The notes under the pieces: generated by a model
Databases searched by the model: none
The model's input: the letters and a program-made list of their open reading frames with translations, nothing else
What the model was told of the DNA's origin: nothing
Shown: positions 1-6,681 of the stretch, piece by piece
Layout of the letters: the number at the start of each line of letters is the position of its first letter
How positions within the stretch are numbered: position 1 is the stretch's first letter
Source: JAAZPT01 sp964544955
GTDB lineage: Bacteria > Bacillota > Clostridia > Christensenellales > Aristaeellaceae
Assembly (NCBI GenBank): GCA_964544955.1
Contig: CAZJEB010000023.1
Location: forward strand, 1-8,750
Length of the DNA: 8,750 bases
Reading direction: 5' to 3'
Position numbers and translations under genes: made by a program

Positions 1-108
1 TGGTATGATGTTACAAATAATATTGAGCATGATGTTGTATTAGATGAACATGGCAACGGAGAGTTTATGTGTAAAGGTGGCTCTTTAAGCGTTTATGTTA
101 GAAAGTAA
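1..108 (+). CDS. Alpha-amylase (GH13) C-terminal fragment, 5' end outside window
   Basis: The window opens inside a plus-strand reading frame of 35 codons that ends in TAA. The fragment begins WYDVTNN and ends GEFMCKGGSLSVYVRK. From memory this closely follows the C-terminus of Bacillus licheniformis-type alpha-amylase (WHDITGN early, GEFHVNGGSVSIYVQR at the end), which is the C-terminal beta-sandwich that follows the catalytic barrel in subfamily GH13_5. The full enzyme would hydrolyse internal alpha-1,4 bonds of starch or glycogen. The catalytic domain is not visible, so activity and location (secreted or cytoplasmic) cannot be judged. It is convergent with the sigma-factor operon and is followed by a hairpin terminator. 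The family is fairly secure from the motif, but the call rests on only 35 residues and on recall of one homologue. Confidence 0.72.
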   Translation, partial: WYDVTNNIEHDVVLDEHGNGEFMCKGGSLSVYVRK

Positions 109-123
109 ATAATAATTATATAA

Positions 124-166
124 TAAAAAAAGTTTAGCAATATAAATTTACTGCTAAGCTTTTTTA
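124..166. terminator. Shared hairpin terminator between convergent genes
   Basis: An inverted repeat pairs AGTTTAGCA (131-139) with TGCTAAGCT (152-160) around a 12-base loop. It is flanked by an A-run on the left and a T-run on the right, so it can act as an intrinsic terminator in both directions. It sits between the stop of the amylase fragment (108) and the stop of the exported-protein gene (174). In plus-strand RNA the stem has one G-U pair. In minus-strand RNA that pair becomes an A-C mismatch, so termination may be stronger for the amylase transcript than for the sigma operon. Confidence 0.8.
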
Positions 167-173
167 TTTGTGA

Positions 174-1373
174 TTATTTATTTAAATCCATATCATATTC
201 TTTTGCGTTTGAAATATATTCCCCTGTTACAGCGTTGTACCTTAGTTGATAGCCTGCCTCATAGTTTGTTAATATATCCAACTCATCAGGCTCTGTAAAC
301 TCTTTTTCTATTAAAGTTCTTGATATGGCATATTCTTCATCCTTATCCTTATCATAACCGTATACGCTCCAAGCAGGGTATAGTATAAATTTGGCTTTGG
401 TATTATAGTTATCATCCGCTAAGAGTTCTTCACCTTTTATTAATTGGTAATTATACCCTAAGCGAATTTCATATATGTTTTTTAATCCACCATTTTTTAT
501 TCTATCTTCCAGCTTGCTTTTTAAGCTTTCAAAAGATGCAAAAGTATTATCACCTTCTATAACATTTAGCTTTTCAAAGGCTGAAACACCTACACTAAAG
601 TCCTTTTCATTTAATAGGCTTACCCAAGCATCTGCAACAAAGCTTGCATACATCAAACCATCATAATCTTTAGATGGTCTATATTTCCCTGTAAACACTT
701 CCACACCATCTATGTATTGGGCAAAGTGAACATCCCAAAGTTCCATTGTTCTGTTCTTTACAGGCTTATCCATATCTGCAACTGGAAAATACACTTTTTT
801 CATGCTTTTATTTGTGCTTTGCACCATTTTTGTGTAATACAAGCCGCTTTGTAAAACTGACCTAAACACTCTAAAATCTGGTGGTGTGCCTTTGCTGTAC
901 TTAGCAATAACATCCTTAACTAAATTATCAATATCATCAATTGTAACTGTGTTCTCTTTTGGCTCTGTGCCTAAAGGCAAAGTCACCCTTTCCATTTTAT
1001 CAACAACTCCTTGTATTTTGCTTTTTTTGCCATCTGGGTATGTTGCAAATGATATAAATGGAGATCCGTCATAGTTCCAAAATTGTGATGCTATTGCTAC
1101 ATTATTATTTTCGCCCTTCATTACGGGGTAATCTTTGCCAACGGCGCTTGTATCAAACTCTAACCTTTTTGCTATAAAGCTTGGTATTTTATCCACATAA
1201 GGCATGATAATAGGCGCATCCACATTTATTGTTTCACCATCTTTGTTTGTAACCGTCATAACAAGGCGCTCTGGCACTTCTTCCTTTAGCTGGGCAAATG
1301 TTAGGCCCTCAGCGTTTACTGCGCTTGTTGTAAGTATAATTATTGTTAAAACAAGCATTAATATTTTTTTCAT
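174..1373 (-). CDS. Exported protein of unknown function, third gene of sigma-factor operon
   Basis: The protein has 399 residues and I do not recognise its family. The N-terminus is a clear Sec signal peptide: KK at 2-3, a hydrophobic core at about 4-16, and a likely cleavage site after Ala21 in the sequence AVNA-EG. There is no lipobox cysteine and no later membrane segment, so the mature protein should be released outside the membrane or held there by other contacts. It is rich in Lys, Asp, Tyr and Phe. Near the C-terminus YPAW (332-335) is followed by NAVTGEYI (380-387), a layout seen in various secreted Bacillota proteins with PepSY-like or YycH/YycI-like folds; that similarity is only impressionistic. 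The ATG is preceded by AGGAGG that lies inside the last codons of the upstream gene, and only one base separates the two genes, so translation is probably coupled. Its position suggests a role as a target or sensor partner of the sigma/anti-sigma pair. Confidence 0.85.
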   Translation of the reverse strand: MKKILMLVLTIIILTTSAVNAEGLTFAQLKEEVPERLVMTVTNKDGETINVDAPIIMPYVDKIPSFIAKRLEFDTSAVGKDYPVMKGENNNVAIASQFWNYDGSPFISFATYPDGKKSKIQGVVDKMERVTLPLGTEPKENTVTIDDIDNLVKDVIAKYSKGTPPDFRVFRSVLQSGLYYTKMVQSTNKSMKKVYFPVADMDKPVKNRTMELWDVHFAQYIDGVEVFTGKYRPSKDYDGLMYASFVADAWVSLLNEKDFSVGVSAFEKLNVIEGDNTFASFESLKSKLEDRIKNGGLKNIYEIRLGYNYQLIKGEELLADDNYNTKAKFILYPAWSVYGYDKDKDEEYAISRTLIEKEFTEPDELDILTNYEAGYQLRYNAVTGEYISNAKEYDMDLNK

Positions 1374-1374
1374 A

Positions 1375-2448
1375 TTAACCTCCTATAAGTTTTATTTCCC
1401 TATCCATATTGGATTCTAACTCTATCCCGTTATATTCAACTGGTGCAATATAAAGCTCATCCGGGTAAGTTTCTAAGGGCTCATACTGGTATTCCAGCAT
1501 AATACGCCTTGTTCCCTTATCATCCACATTATCGCCACTGCTAACAACATCACCCTTGCCCCCTAATATTTTGCCTTCTTTATCCACAAGGGCAAACTCG
1601 CTCCAAGCGTTTATTGTATCTTGGCAATCCTCATTTTCTGCACAGGAGTAAAATTCCATTTTGATGCCTAAGTAAGTTTTTAGCGGTGATAGCCTTGCAT
1701 AAACATTTGAAATTTTACCATATTCTAAATATACATCATCTGCTTTAAGCTCTTTTATTTGGCTATTATTTATCACTTTTATTGGTAATATCATTTTCAT
1801 TGTATCGGTCTTCCCTTTTTGGGCAACAGGTATTCCTAAGCTAAAGCTATCCTCAGGTATGTTTATATTTGTATCATTAGTATATATTTCAAAATATGCT
1901 ATAGCTGAGCCATTTTTATTATTATCTGCAATAATTTCTTGTGTGCTTAAATTTGTCATTGAATAATCAGTATCATTAATACTAAACCAATCTAATCCAC
2001 CCTGTAATATTATGTTATTATCCCTTAGTTCTTTATTAAAACTGCTATCATAATCATTTACATCAACATCTGTAAGCATTTCGTTTATTTTAGTATTTAT
2101 ATTTATAACAAATTTAATTGTTGCACCATCATATAAGCATTCACTAGCAGTAAGCTCTACATCATTTATTTTTGCATAGGCTAAATCACTTTGTAATAAT
2201 TCCACAACGTTTTCTGGGGCTTCATTTTTATTAAACAAAAAATCAAGCAAACCAAGCTTTAACCCCTCTGAAACACCTATTATTGAAAATATTATTAACA
2301 CCATAGATGCAAATACTACAACAAACTTTCTTTTAATATTTATGTTCCTATTTCTATTTAAATTACTTAATGAATAATCAATTTTATTTTCAAATGATTT
2401 TGGCATTTGTGGAAATGCTGTTAATAAATTATCGGTATTCAAATTCAT
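1375..2448 (-). CDS. Putative membrane-anchored anti-sigma factor (DUF4179-like)
   Basis: A predicted 357-residue protein with one transmembrane helix. The ATG at 2448 is preferred over an upstream ATG at 2481 because AGGAGG (2455-2460) lies six bases before it and the upstream ATG has no such site. Residues 1-41 form a short, probably cytoplasmic domain with the segment LLTAFPQMPKSFENKID. A basic stretch (K39-R40-K41) precedes a hydrophobic helix at about 42-59. The remaining roughly 300 residues would lie outside the membrane. This is the layout of the DUF4179-type proteins usually encoded after ECF sigma genes in Clostridia. The N-terminal domain lacks the HxxxCxxC zinc anti-sigma motif. 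The start overlaps the end of the sigma gene by 20 nt, which favours coupled synthesis of the two partners. The expected role is to hold the sigma factor at the membrane until an envelope signal arrives. That role is inferred from position and topology; the family name is from recall. Confidence 0.75.
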   Translation of the reverse strand: MNLNTDNLLTAFPQMPKSFENKIDYSLSNLNRNRNINIKRKFVVVFASMVLIIFSIIGVSEGLKLGLLDFLFNKNEAPENVVELLQSDLAYAKINDVELTASECLYDGATIKFVININTKINEMLTDVDVNDYDSSFNKELRDNNIILQGGLDWFSINDTDYSMTNLSTQEIIADNNKNGSAIAYFEIYTNDTNINIPEDSFSLGIPVAQKGKTDTMKMILPIKVINNSQIKELKADDVYLEYGKISNVYARLSPLKTYLGIKMEFYSCAENEDCQDTINAWSEFALVDKEGKILGGKGDVVSSGDNVDDKGTRRIMLEYQYEPLETYPDELYIAPVEYNGIELESNMDREIKLIGG

Positions 2449-2917
2449 AATATTCCTCCTCACTAGACAATATCTTTTCAAGCTTTTTCTTCGCCCTTGA
2501 TAGTCTACTTTTAACTGTTCCCTCAGGAATTTTTAGCGTCATACTAATTTCATTAAGGGTAAAACCCTCCATATAAAACAAAATTATTGGTATGGATAAT
2601 TTGGGATTAATTGATTTTATAGCATCATGCAATTCATTATTTTGAACATTTACAGCTGGGATGTTTTCATCTAATTGTTGATAGTTTCTAAATTTGTTTT
2701 TCCTTAATATATCATTGCAAGTGTTAATTAATATTCGAATTAACCAAGGTTTAAAAGAATCAATGCTGTTTAGTTTGTTTATACTTTGCCACGCTTTAAA
2801 TATTGATTCTTGCACTGCATCCTCACAATCTTGAATATTGTATAGCATGCCATATGATATATGAAACATTAAGCCTTTATATTTCTTGATTTCATCTATA
2901 AAATCTTGCTCATTCAA
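2429..2917 (-). CDS. ECF-type RNA polymerase sigma factor
   Basis: A sigma-70 family protein of the extracytoplasmic-function group, 162 residues from the preferred start. Region 2 (about 10-75) contains the core-binding and -10-reading helices, with the hallmark DCEDAVQESIFKAW at 30-43 and PWLIRILINTC at 57-67. After a short linker, region 4 (about 98-150) carries the -35-binding helix-turn-helix, with FTLNEISMTLKIPEGTVKSR at 119-138. The length is normal for an ECF factor without extra domains. The start is taken as TTG at 2917 because AAAGGAG (2926-2932) lies eight bases upstream. The in-frame ATG at 2935 abuts that site and has none of its own, and the ATG at 2971 falls within the candidate promoter. 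The gene overlaps the putative anti-sigma gene by 20 nt. It probably transcribes its own operon and envelope-related targets, which the sequence does not identify. Confidence 0.9.
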   Translation of the reverse strand: MNEQDFIDEIKKYKGLMFHISYGMLYNIQDCEDAVQESIFKAWQSINKLNSIDSFKPWLIRILINTCNDILRKNKFRNYQQLDENIPAVNVQNNELHDAIKSINPKLSIPIILFYMEGFTLNEISMTLKIPEGTVKSRLSRAKKKLEKILSSEEEYYEFEYR

Positions 2918-2925
2918 TTTTGTTG

Positions 2926-2932
2926 CTCCTTT
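2926..2932 (-). promoter_or_regulatory. Ribosome binding site that sets the TTG start of the sigma gene
   Basis: The minus strand reads AAAGGAG here, followed by eight bases and TTG at 2917-2915. This is the only good Shine-Dalgarno sequence near the beginning of the reading frame. An ATG at 2935-2933 lies directly against the site, too close to be served by it. Choosing TTG removes 18 residues (MHLYIQINVYCY and so on) that do not resemble the start of a sigma factor. Confidence 0.75.
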
Positions 2933-2940
2933 CATATAAC

Positions 2941-2954
2941 AATAAACGTTTATT
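2941..2954. repeat. Perfect 14-bp palindrome upstream of the sigma gene
   Basis: AATAAACGTTTATT is identical to its own reverse complement. It lies between the candidate ECF promoter and the ribosome binding site, close to where transcription would begin. It could be an operator for a dimeric regulator, but AT-rich DNA produces such palindromes by chance fairly often and no second copy was seen in the window. Confidence 0.4.
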
Positions 2955-2962
2955 TGTATATA

Positions 2963-2990
2963 TAGATGCAAATTTTATTAATAAAGTTCC
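2963..2990 (-). promoter_or_regulatory. Candidate ECF-type promoter for the sigma operon
   Basis: On the minus strand GGAAC (2990-2986) is followed after 17 bases by CATCTA (2968-2963). ECF promoters typically have an AAC-containing -35 element and a -10 element related to CGTCTA at this distance, and ECF genes are often self-transcribed. One mismatch in the -10 box and the AT-rich surroundings leave this tentative. Transcription would start near 2955, about 25 bases before the ribosome binding site. I saw no convincing sigma-A promoter in the same interval. Confidence 0.45.
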
Positions 2991-3040
2991 ATTTAATTAA
3001 AATTTATTTAATTTTATTATAGACCTAATAATTTTTAATA

Positions 3041-3077
3041 TCAAAAAAGGGCTGTGATTAACACAGCCCTTTTTTGA
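3041..3077. terminator. Intrinsic terminator of the pyr operon
   Basis: A perfect 16-bp inverted repeat pairs TCAAAAAAGGGCTGTG (3041-3056) with its exact complement (3062-3077) around a five-base ATTAA loop. The GC-rich core GGGCTGTG and the following T-run in minus-strand RNA make a textbook rho-independent terminator ten bases after the pyrI stop. The symmetrical A/T tracts mean it could also stop plus-strand transcription. It separates the pyr operon from the sigma-factor promoter. Confidence 0.95.
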
Positions 3078-3086
3078 ATACAATTA

Positions 3087-3512
3087 TTAATCTACCAATT
3101 TTGCTTCAACATCACAGTATACGCATGCATACTGAACTTTTTTATCATTTACAAGTTTAAAGCGTTGTACAATTTCCTGCTCAATAGATGTTATGCACCT
3201 TGGGTTTTTACATTTTAAAACATTTGTAAGTTCTTTTGGAAGTTCCATATGTTTTTTTGTTTGTAATTTGCCATCTTTAACAACATTTACTGTTATATGG
3301 GGGTCAATAAAGCCTAAAATATCAAAGTCTAACCTTATATTTTCATCTATTTTAATAATATCCTTTTTACCATATTTAGCACTTTTTGCATTTTGTATAA
3401 TAGCAACACTACAATCAAGTTTATCGAGTTGCAAAAGCTTATAAATCATCATGCTTTTGCCTGCGGAAATATGGTCAAGAACAATGCCATTGCTTACACC
3501 ATCTATATTCAT
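3087..3512 (-). CDS. pyrI: Aspartate carbamoyltransferase regulatory subunit
   Basis: PyrI is the non-catalytic chain of aspartate transcarbamoylase. It binds CTP or ATP and passes the allosteric signal to PyrB in the cytoplasm. At 141 residues it is slightly shorter than the E. coli chain (about 153). The N-terminal nucleotide-binding domain shows IVLDHISAGK (10-19), where Asp13-His14 correspond to the nucleotide-contacting Asp19-His20 of E. coli, and GKKDIIKI (48-55). The C-terminal zinc domain has all four cysteines, Cys101, Cys106, Cys130 and Cys133, in a C-x4-C...C-x2-C pattern, and these bind the zinc that holds PyrI against PyrB. The ATG follows AGGAGG, which overlaps the pyrB stop codon, and the gap is nine bases. 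As the last gene of the operon it should be made in step with PyrB. An intact zinc site suggests an allosterically controlled holoenzyme. Confidence 0.96.
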   Translation of the reverse strand: MNIDGVSNGIVLDHISAGKSMMIYKLLQLDKLDCSVAIIQNAKSAKYGKKDIIKIDENIRLDFDILGFIDPHITVNVVKDGKLQTKKHMELPKELTNVLKCKNPRCITSIEQEIVQRFKLVNDKKVQYACVYCDVEAKLVD

Positions 3513-3521
3513 ACAAACCTC

Positions 3522-4439
3522 CTAATTAATGCCTAAAAGGGTTAAAATAAGCGCCATGCGAATGTATTTACCGCAAAGAACTTGCTTAAAGTACACAGCC
3601 CTTGGGTCATCATCTATTTCTGTTGATATTTCATTAACCCTGGGTAGTGGATGCATTATTTTTAAGCCTTCATTTGCAAGTTCAAGTTTTTCCTTGTTAA
3701 GAATATAAAAATCCTTCAACCTAATATAATCCTCTTCATTAAAGAATCTTTCCTTTTGAACACGGGTCATATATAGTATATCCAAATCAGCAATAGCTTC
3801 TTCAATTGTTAGGCATTCAGTCCATTTAGCGCCTTTTTCATCCATTTCATCTTTAACATATTGGGGCAATTTTAGCTCTGTTGGGGATATTAGTACAAAC
3901 TCAACATCATCATACCTTAGCAATGCACTAATTAGTGAGTGAACTGTTCTTCCAAACTTAAGGTCTCCGCAAAGTCCAACTTTTAACTTATTAAAATGGC
4001 CTTTTTCACGCCTAATTGTTAATAAGTCTGTAAGGGTTTGTGTTGGGTGGAAATGGCCACCATCGCCTGCGTTTATAATTGGTACGGTTGTTCTATAAGA
4101 TGCAACTAATGGAGCACCTTCTTTCGGGTGCCTCATAACAATAATATCGGAGTAGCAACCAACTGTTCTAATGGTATCGCTTACGCTTTCACCTTTAGCA
4201 GCTGATGATGAATTTGCCTCTGAAAAACCTAATACATTTCCACCTAGTTCTAACATAGCAGCTTCAAAACTTAAGCGTGTACGTGTGCTTGGTTCAAAAA
4301 ATAATGTTGCAAGGGTTTTGCCTTCACATTTTTTAGCATATTTTGACCTATTGTTCATAATATCATCGGCCAAGTCCATCATGTTGTTTAATTCATCAAC
4401 ACTTAAATCAGTAATATTAATTATATTTCTGACACCCAT
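3522..4439 (-). CDS. pyrB: Aspartate carbamoyltransferase catalytic subunit
   Basis: PyrB condenses carbamoyl phosphate with L-aspartate to give N-carbamoyl-aspartate, the committed step of pyrimidine synthesis. The length of 305 residues is standard. Family landmarks are in order: the carbamoyl-phosphate loop STRTR at 51-55 in FFEPSTRTRLSFEA, Lys82 (equivalent to E. coli Lys84, supplied across the subunit interface), HPTQ at 131-134, GDLKFGRTVHSL at 158-169, the aspartate-binding TRVQKERF at 225-232, and HPLPR at 263-267. Catalytic residues appear complete. The start is supported by AAGGAG upstream, inside the pyrE coding sequence, which pyrB overlaps by 19 nt. The adjacent pyrI argues that this is the dodecameric, CTP-responsive form of the enzyme rather than the unregulated trimer found in Bacillus. 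Confidence 0.97.
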   Translation of the reverse strand: MGVRNIINITDLSVDELNNMMDLADDIMNNRSKYAKKCEGKTLATLFFEPSTRTRLSFEAAMLELGGNVLGFSEANSSSAAKGESVSDTIRTVGCYSDIIVMRHPKEGAPLVASYRTTVPIINAGDGGHFHPTQTLTDLLTIRREKGHFNKLKVGLCGDLKFGRTVHSLISALLRYDDVEFVLISPTELKLPQYVKDEMDEKGAKWTECLTIEEAIADLDILYMTRVQKERFFNEEDYIRLKDFYILNKEKLELANEGLKIMHPLPRVNEISTEIDDDPRAVYFKQVLCGKYIRMALILTLLGIN

Positions 4440-5038
4440 TCGATTATCTCCTTCACTTGTTGTTTTTGAATATATCCTTCATCTGCGGCAACATCTGCCA
4501 AAACATTTATATTAGAAAGGCTAATTGACTTAACGTTTGCCTCACTAAACATATTATTTGCCCTTTTAGTATTATAAGTAAATATGCTTACAATACCTAA
4601 AACATCGGCACCAGCATCTTGCAAAACTTTAACAACATCTAATGATGAGCCACCAGTAGAAATAAGGTCCTCTACCACAACTACTTTATCGCCTTTGTTT
4701 AGTTTACCTTCAATTTTATTATTCCTACCATGATCCTTTGATGATGCCCTAACATAGCCAACTGGAAGGTTCATTATGTGCCCTGTTATAGCAGCATGAG
4801 CTATACCAGCTGTACTTGTACCCATAAGTTTTTCACAATTTGGAAAATTGTTTTTAATTGTTTCTGCTAAGGCATTTTCAATAATATCGCGTACTTTGGG
4901 CTCGGATAATGTTAAACGATTATCGCAGTATATTGGGCTTTTTATACCACTTGCCCAAGTAAAAGGATCATCTGGCCTTAAAAACACAGCACCAATTTCT
5001 AGCAAATTTTTTGCCACTATTTTTTCAATATTTTCCAT
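4421..5038 (-). CDS. pyrE: Orotate phosphoribosyltransferase
   Basis: PyrE transfers the ribose-5-phosphate group of PRPP to orotate, forming OMP and pyrophosphate. The protein has 205 residues, normal for the bacterial enzyme. FTWASGIKSPIYCDNR (26-41) is the orotate-binding N-terminal segment. YVRASSKDHG (95-104) contains the mobile catalytic loop with Lys101 and His103. VVVVEDLISTGGSS (119-132) is the PRPP-binding motif. The active enzyme is a dimer in which that loop reaches into the neighbouring active site. The ATG at 5038 has AAGGAG just upstream, and this site overlaps the pyrF stop codon with an 11-base gap between the genes. The 3' end overlaps pyrB by 19 nt, which suggests coupled translation. 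Confidence 0.97.
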   Translation of the reverse strand: MENIEKIVAKNLLEIGAVFLRPDDPFTWASGIKSPIYCDNRLTLSEPKVRDIIENALAETIKNNFPNCEKLMGTSTAGIAHAAITGHIMNLPVGYVRASSKDHGRNNKIEGKLNKGDKVVVVEDLISTGGSSLDVVKVLQDAGADVLGIVSIFTYNTKRANNMFSEANVKSISLSNINVLADVAADEGYIQKQQVKEIIEWVSEI

Positions 5039-5049
5039 TTTATATCTCC

Positions 5050-5739
5050 TTAACCTACAAATTCTTTATAGCATTTATTATAAGCTGCTAGTGGGTCTTG
5101 TGCGGCAGTTATGCTTCTACCAACTACTATATAATTTGAGCCTAGTTCCCTTGCTTTTTCAGGTGTTGTAACCCTTGATTGATCACCCTTACTATCGCCT
5201 GCAAACCTTATACCAGGTGTTACTGTTATAAAGTTATTGCCACAGTTTTCATGAATAATTGGAGACTCTAAAGGTGAACAAACAACGCCATCTAAACCAC
5301 ATTTTTTTGATAGTTTTGCTAATTCAAGGGCTGTATCTGCAACATTTTTATTAATCATAAGTTCATTATTTAAAAGTTCTTGATTAATTGATGTAAGAAC
5401 TGTAACTGCTATAAGCAATGTATTTGTGCCTTCTAAAGCTTTTTTGGCTTCAACAAGCATTTTTGATGTACCCGATGCATGAACATTACACATATCAACA
5501 TTTAATTTTGATAAAACTTTCATAGCGCTACCAACTGTATTTGGAATATCATGTAGTTTTAAATCCAAAAAGATTTTATGGCCCATAGCTTTAATATCCT
5601 TAACGATGCTTGGCCCTTCGGAATAAAATAGTTCCATGCCTATTTTTACATAAACTTCCTTATCGAACTTTTCTAGAAAACTATAAGTTTCCTTTTTACC
5701 GCTAAAATCTAAAGCGATAATAACATCACTTTTGCTCAT
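5050..5739 (-). CDS. pyrF: Orotidine 5'-phosphate decarboxylase
   Basis: PyrF decarboxylates OMP to UMP, the last step of the pathway. From the preferred ATG at 5739 it has 229 residues, typical of the short bacterial type. The catalytic set is visible: Asp11 in IALDF, Lys32 in VKIGMELF, and the signature LDLKLHDIPNTV at 58-69 with Asp59, Lys61 and Asp64. The phosphate-binding TPGIRF and IVVGRSIT segments follow near the C-terminus. The ATG at 5739 is chosen because AAAGGAG (5745-5751) lies five bases before it. An in-frame ATG at 5763 would add eight residues (MFYLKGAF) without a good ribosome site. The 30-nt spacer after pyrD is the largest inside the operon. Confidence 0.96.
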   Translation of the reverse strand: MSKSDVIIALDFSGKKETYSFLEKFDKEVYVKIGMELFYSEGPSIVKDIKAMGHKIFLDLKLHDIPNTVGSAMKVLSKLNVDMCNVHASGTSKMLVEAKKALEGTNTLLIAVTVLTSINQELLNNELMINKNVADTALELAKLSKKCGLDGVVCSPLESPIIHENCGNNFITVTPGIRFAGDSKGDQSRVTTPEKARELGSNYIVVGRSITAAQDPLAAYNKCYKEFVG

Positions 5740-5769
5740 AAAAGCTCCTTTCAAATAAAACAAAAAGTA

Positions 5770-6681
5770 TTAAACAATTCCCTTTATATCATTTAGGTTT
5801 TCAATATTTAAGGATTTCATTACTTGGGGTAAATCCTCAATTATTTGCTTACCTAAAAATGGGTTAACTAAATTTGCGGCGCCTATTTGTACCGCTGTTG
5901 CCCCTGCCATTATAAACTCTATTACATCATTAGCTGAGCTTATTCCACCCATACCAATAATTGGTATTTTTACTGCATGAAATACCTGATTTACCATGCG
6001 TAATGCAACGGGCATAATTGCAGGGCCTGATAAGCCGCCATATTTATTAGCTAATACAGCTTTCCTGCTTTTTATATCAATGCGCATACCAAGCAATGTA
6101 TTTATAAGGCTTATTCCGTCTGCACCTGCTTTTTCACAGGCAACAGCAATGGCAGCAATATCTGTAACATTAGGGCTTAGCTTCATATACACAGGTTTAT
6201 CACAAACATTTTTAACTTTTTCTGTAATTTTTGCTGCATCATATTCACTTGTGCCAAAGGTCATACCGCCGTTTTCAACATTAGGGCAACTTATATTAAC
6301 TTCAATAATGCCAACATTATCAACATCATTCATTTTTTTAGCAAGGTAAACGTATTCATCTTCACTAAACCCACTTATATTAGCAATTACTGGCTTATTG
6401 TAATAATTTTTCATATTTTTAAGCTCATAATTAATAACATGCTCTACACCAGGGTTTTGTAAGCCAACAGAGTTTAGCATACCTGCAGGGCATTCCGCTA
6501 TTCGTGGTAAGGGATTGCCCAACCTTTCTTCCCTTGTTGTACCCTTAAAAGATAATGACCCATAAATTTTAATATCGTAAAGTTCGCTAAATTCTTCACC
6601 AAACCCAAAGGCGCCACTTGCAGGAATAACAGGATTATCAAGTATTAAGCCTGATAAATTTACTTTTGTGCTTAATTCCAT
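5770..6681 (-). CDS. pyrD: Dihydroorotate dehydrogenase, class 1B catalytic subunit
   Basis: This FMN-containing subunit oxidises dihydroorotate to orotate and passes electrons to PyrK, which reduces NAD+. It has 303 residues and a TIM-barrel sequence pattern. FMN and substrate contacts include Lys46 in SFKGTT, NSVGLQNPG (70-78) and VNISCPNV (128-135), where Cys132 is the catalytic base typical of class 1 enzymes. Further along, KLSPNVTDI, INTLLGMRID, GGLSGPAI and the phosphate-binding GMGGISS and QIGAAN segments are intact. A catalytic cysteine rather than serine, together with the adjacent pyrK, marks it as the soluble NAD-linked type (PyrDB) and not the quinone-linked membrane type. The ATG is preceded by AAGGAGG and overlaps the pyrK end by 10 nt. 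Confidence 0.97.
   Translation of the reverse strand: MELSTKVNLSGLILDNPVIPASGAFGFGEEFSELYDIKIYGSLSFKGTTREERLGNPLPRIAECPAGMLNSVGLQNPGVEHVINYELKNMKNYYNKPVIANISGFSEDEYVYLAKKMNDVDNVGIIEVNISCPNVENGGMTFGTSEYDAAKITEKVKNVCDKPVYMKLSPNVTDIAAIAVACEKAGADGISLINTLLGMRIDIKSRKAVLANKYGGLSGPAIMPVALRMVNQVFHAVKIPIIGMGGISSANDVIEFIMAGATAVQIGAANLVNPFLGKQIIEDLPQVMKSLNIENLNDIKGIV

Noticed and set aside
475..666. Small plus-strand reading frame (63 codons) antisense to the exported-protein gene
   Set aside because: It lies wholly within a gene with a signal peptide and a good ribosome site, has no ribosome site of its own, and its product is a low-complexity Ser/Phe/Leu mix typical of the complement of an AT-rich gene.
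1204..1419. Plus-strand reading frame across the junction of the exported-protein and anti-sigma genes
   Set aside because: It is the complement of coding sequence and of a signal peptide, which explains its hydrophobic look. No ribosome site or promoter supports it.
2449..2481. Longer start for the putative anti-sigma gene at 2481
   Set aside because: The ATG at 2481 has no ribosome site and would lengthen the overlap with the sigma gene to 53 nt, whereas the ATG at 2448 has AGGAGG at six bases.
2972..3040. A small gene or RNA between the pyr terminator and the sigma operon
   Set aside because: The interval is very AT-rich with no ribosome site, no open frame of note and no stable hairpin beyond the terminator. 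It is explained as a promoter region.
4171..5171. Plus-strand reading frames antisense to pyrB, pyrE and pyrF
   Set aside because: The minus strand holds well-conserved enzymes throughout, and the plus-strand products match nothing recognisable.
5740..5763. Longer start for pyrF at 5763
   Set aside because: The extra eight residues precede the usual start of the family, and the ribosome site AAAGGAG lies between the two ATG codons, serving the one at 5739.
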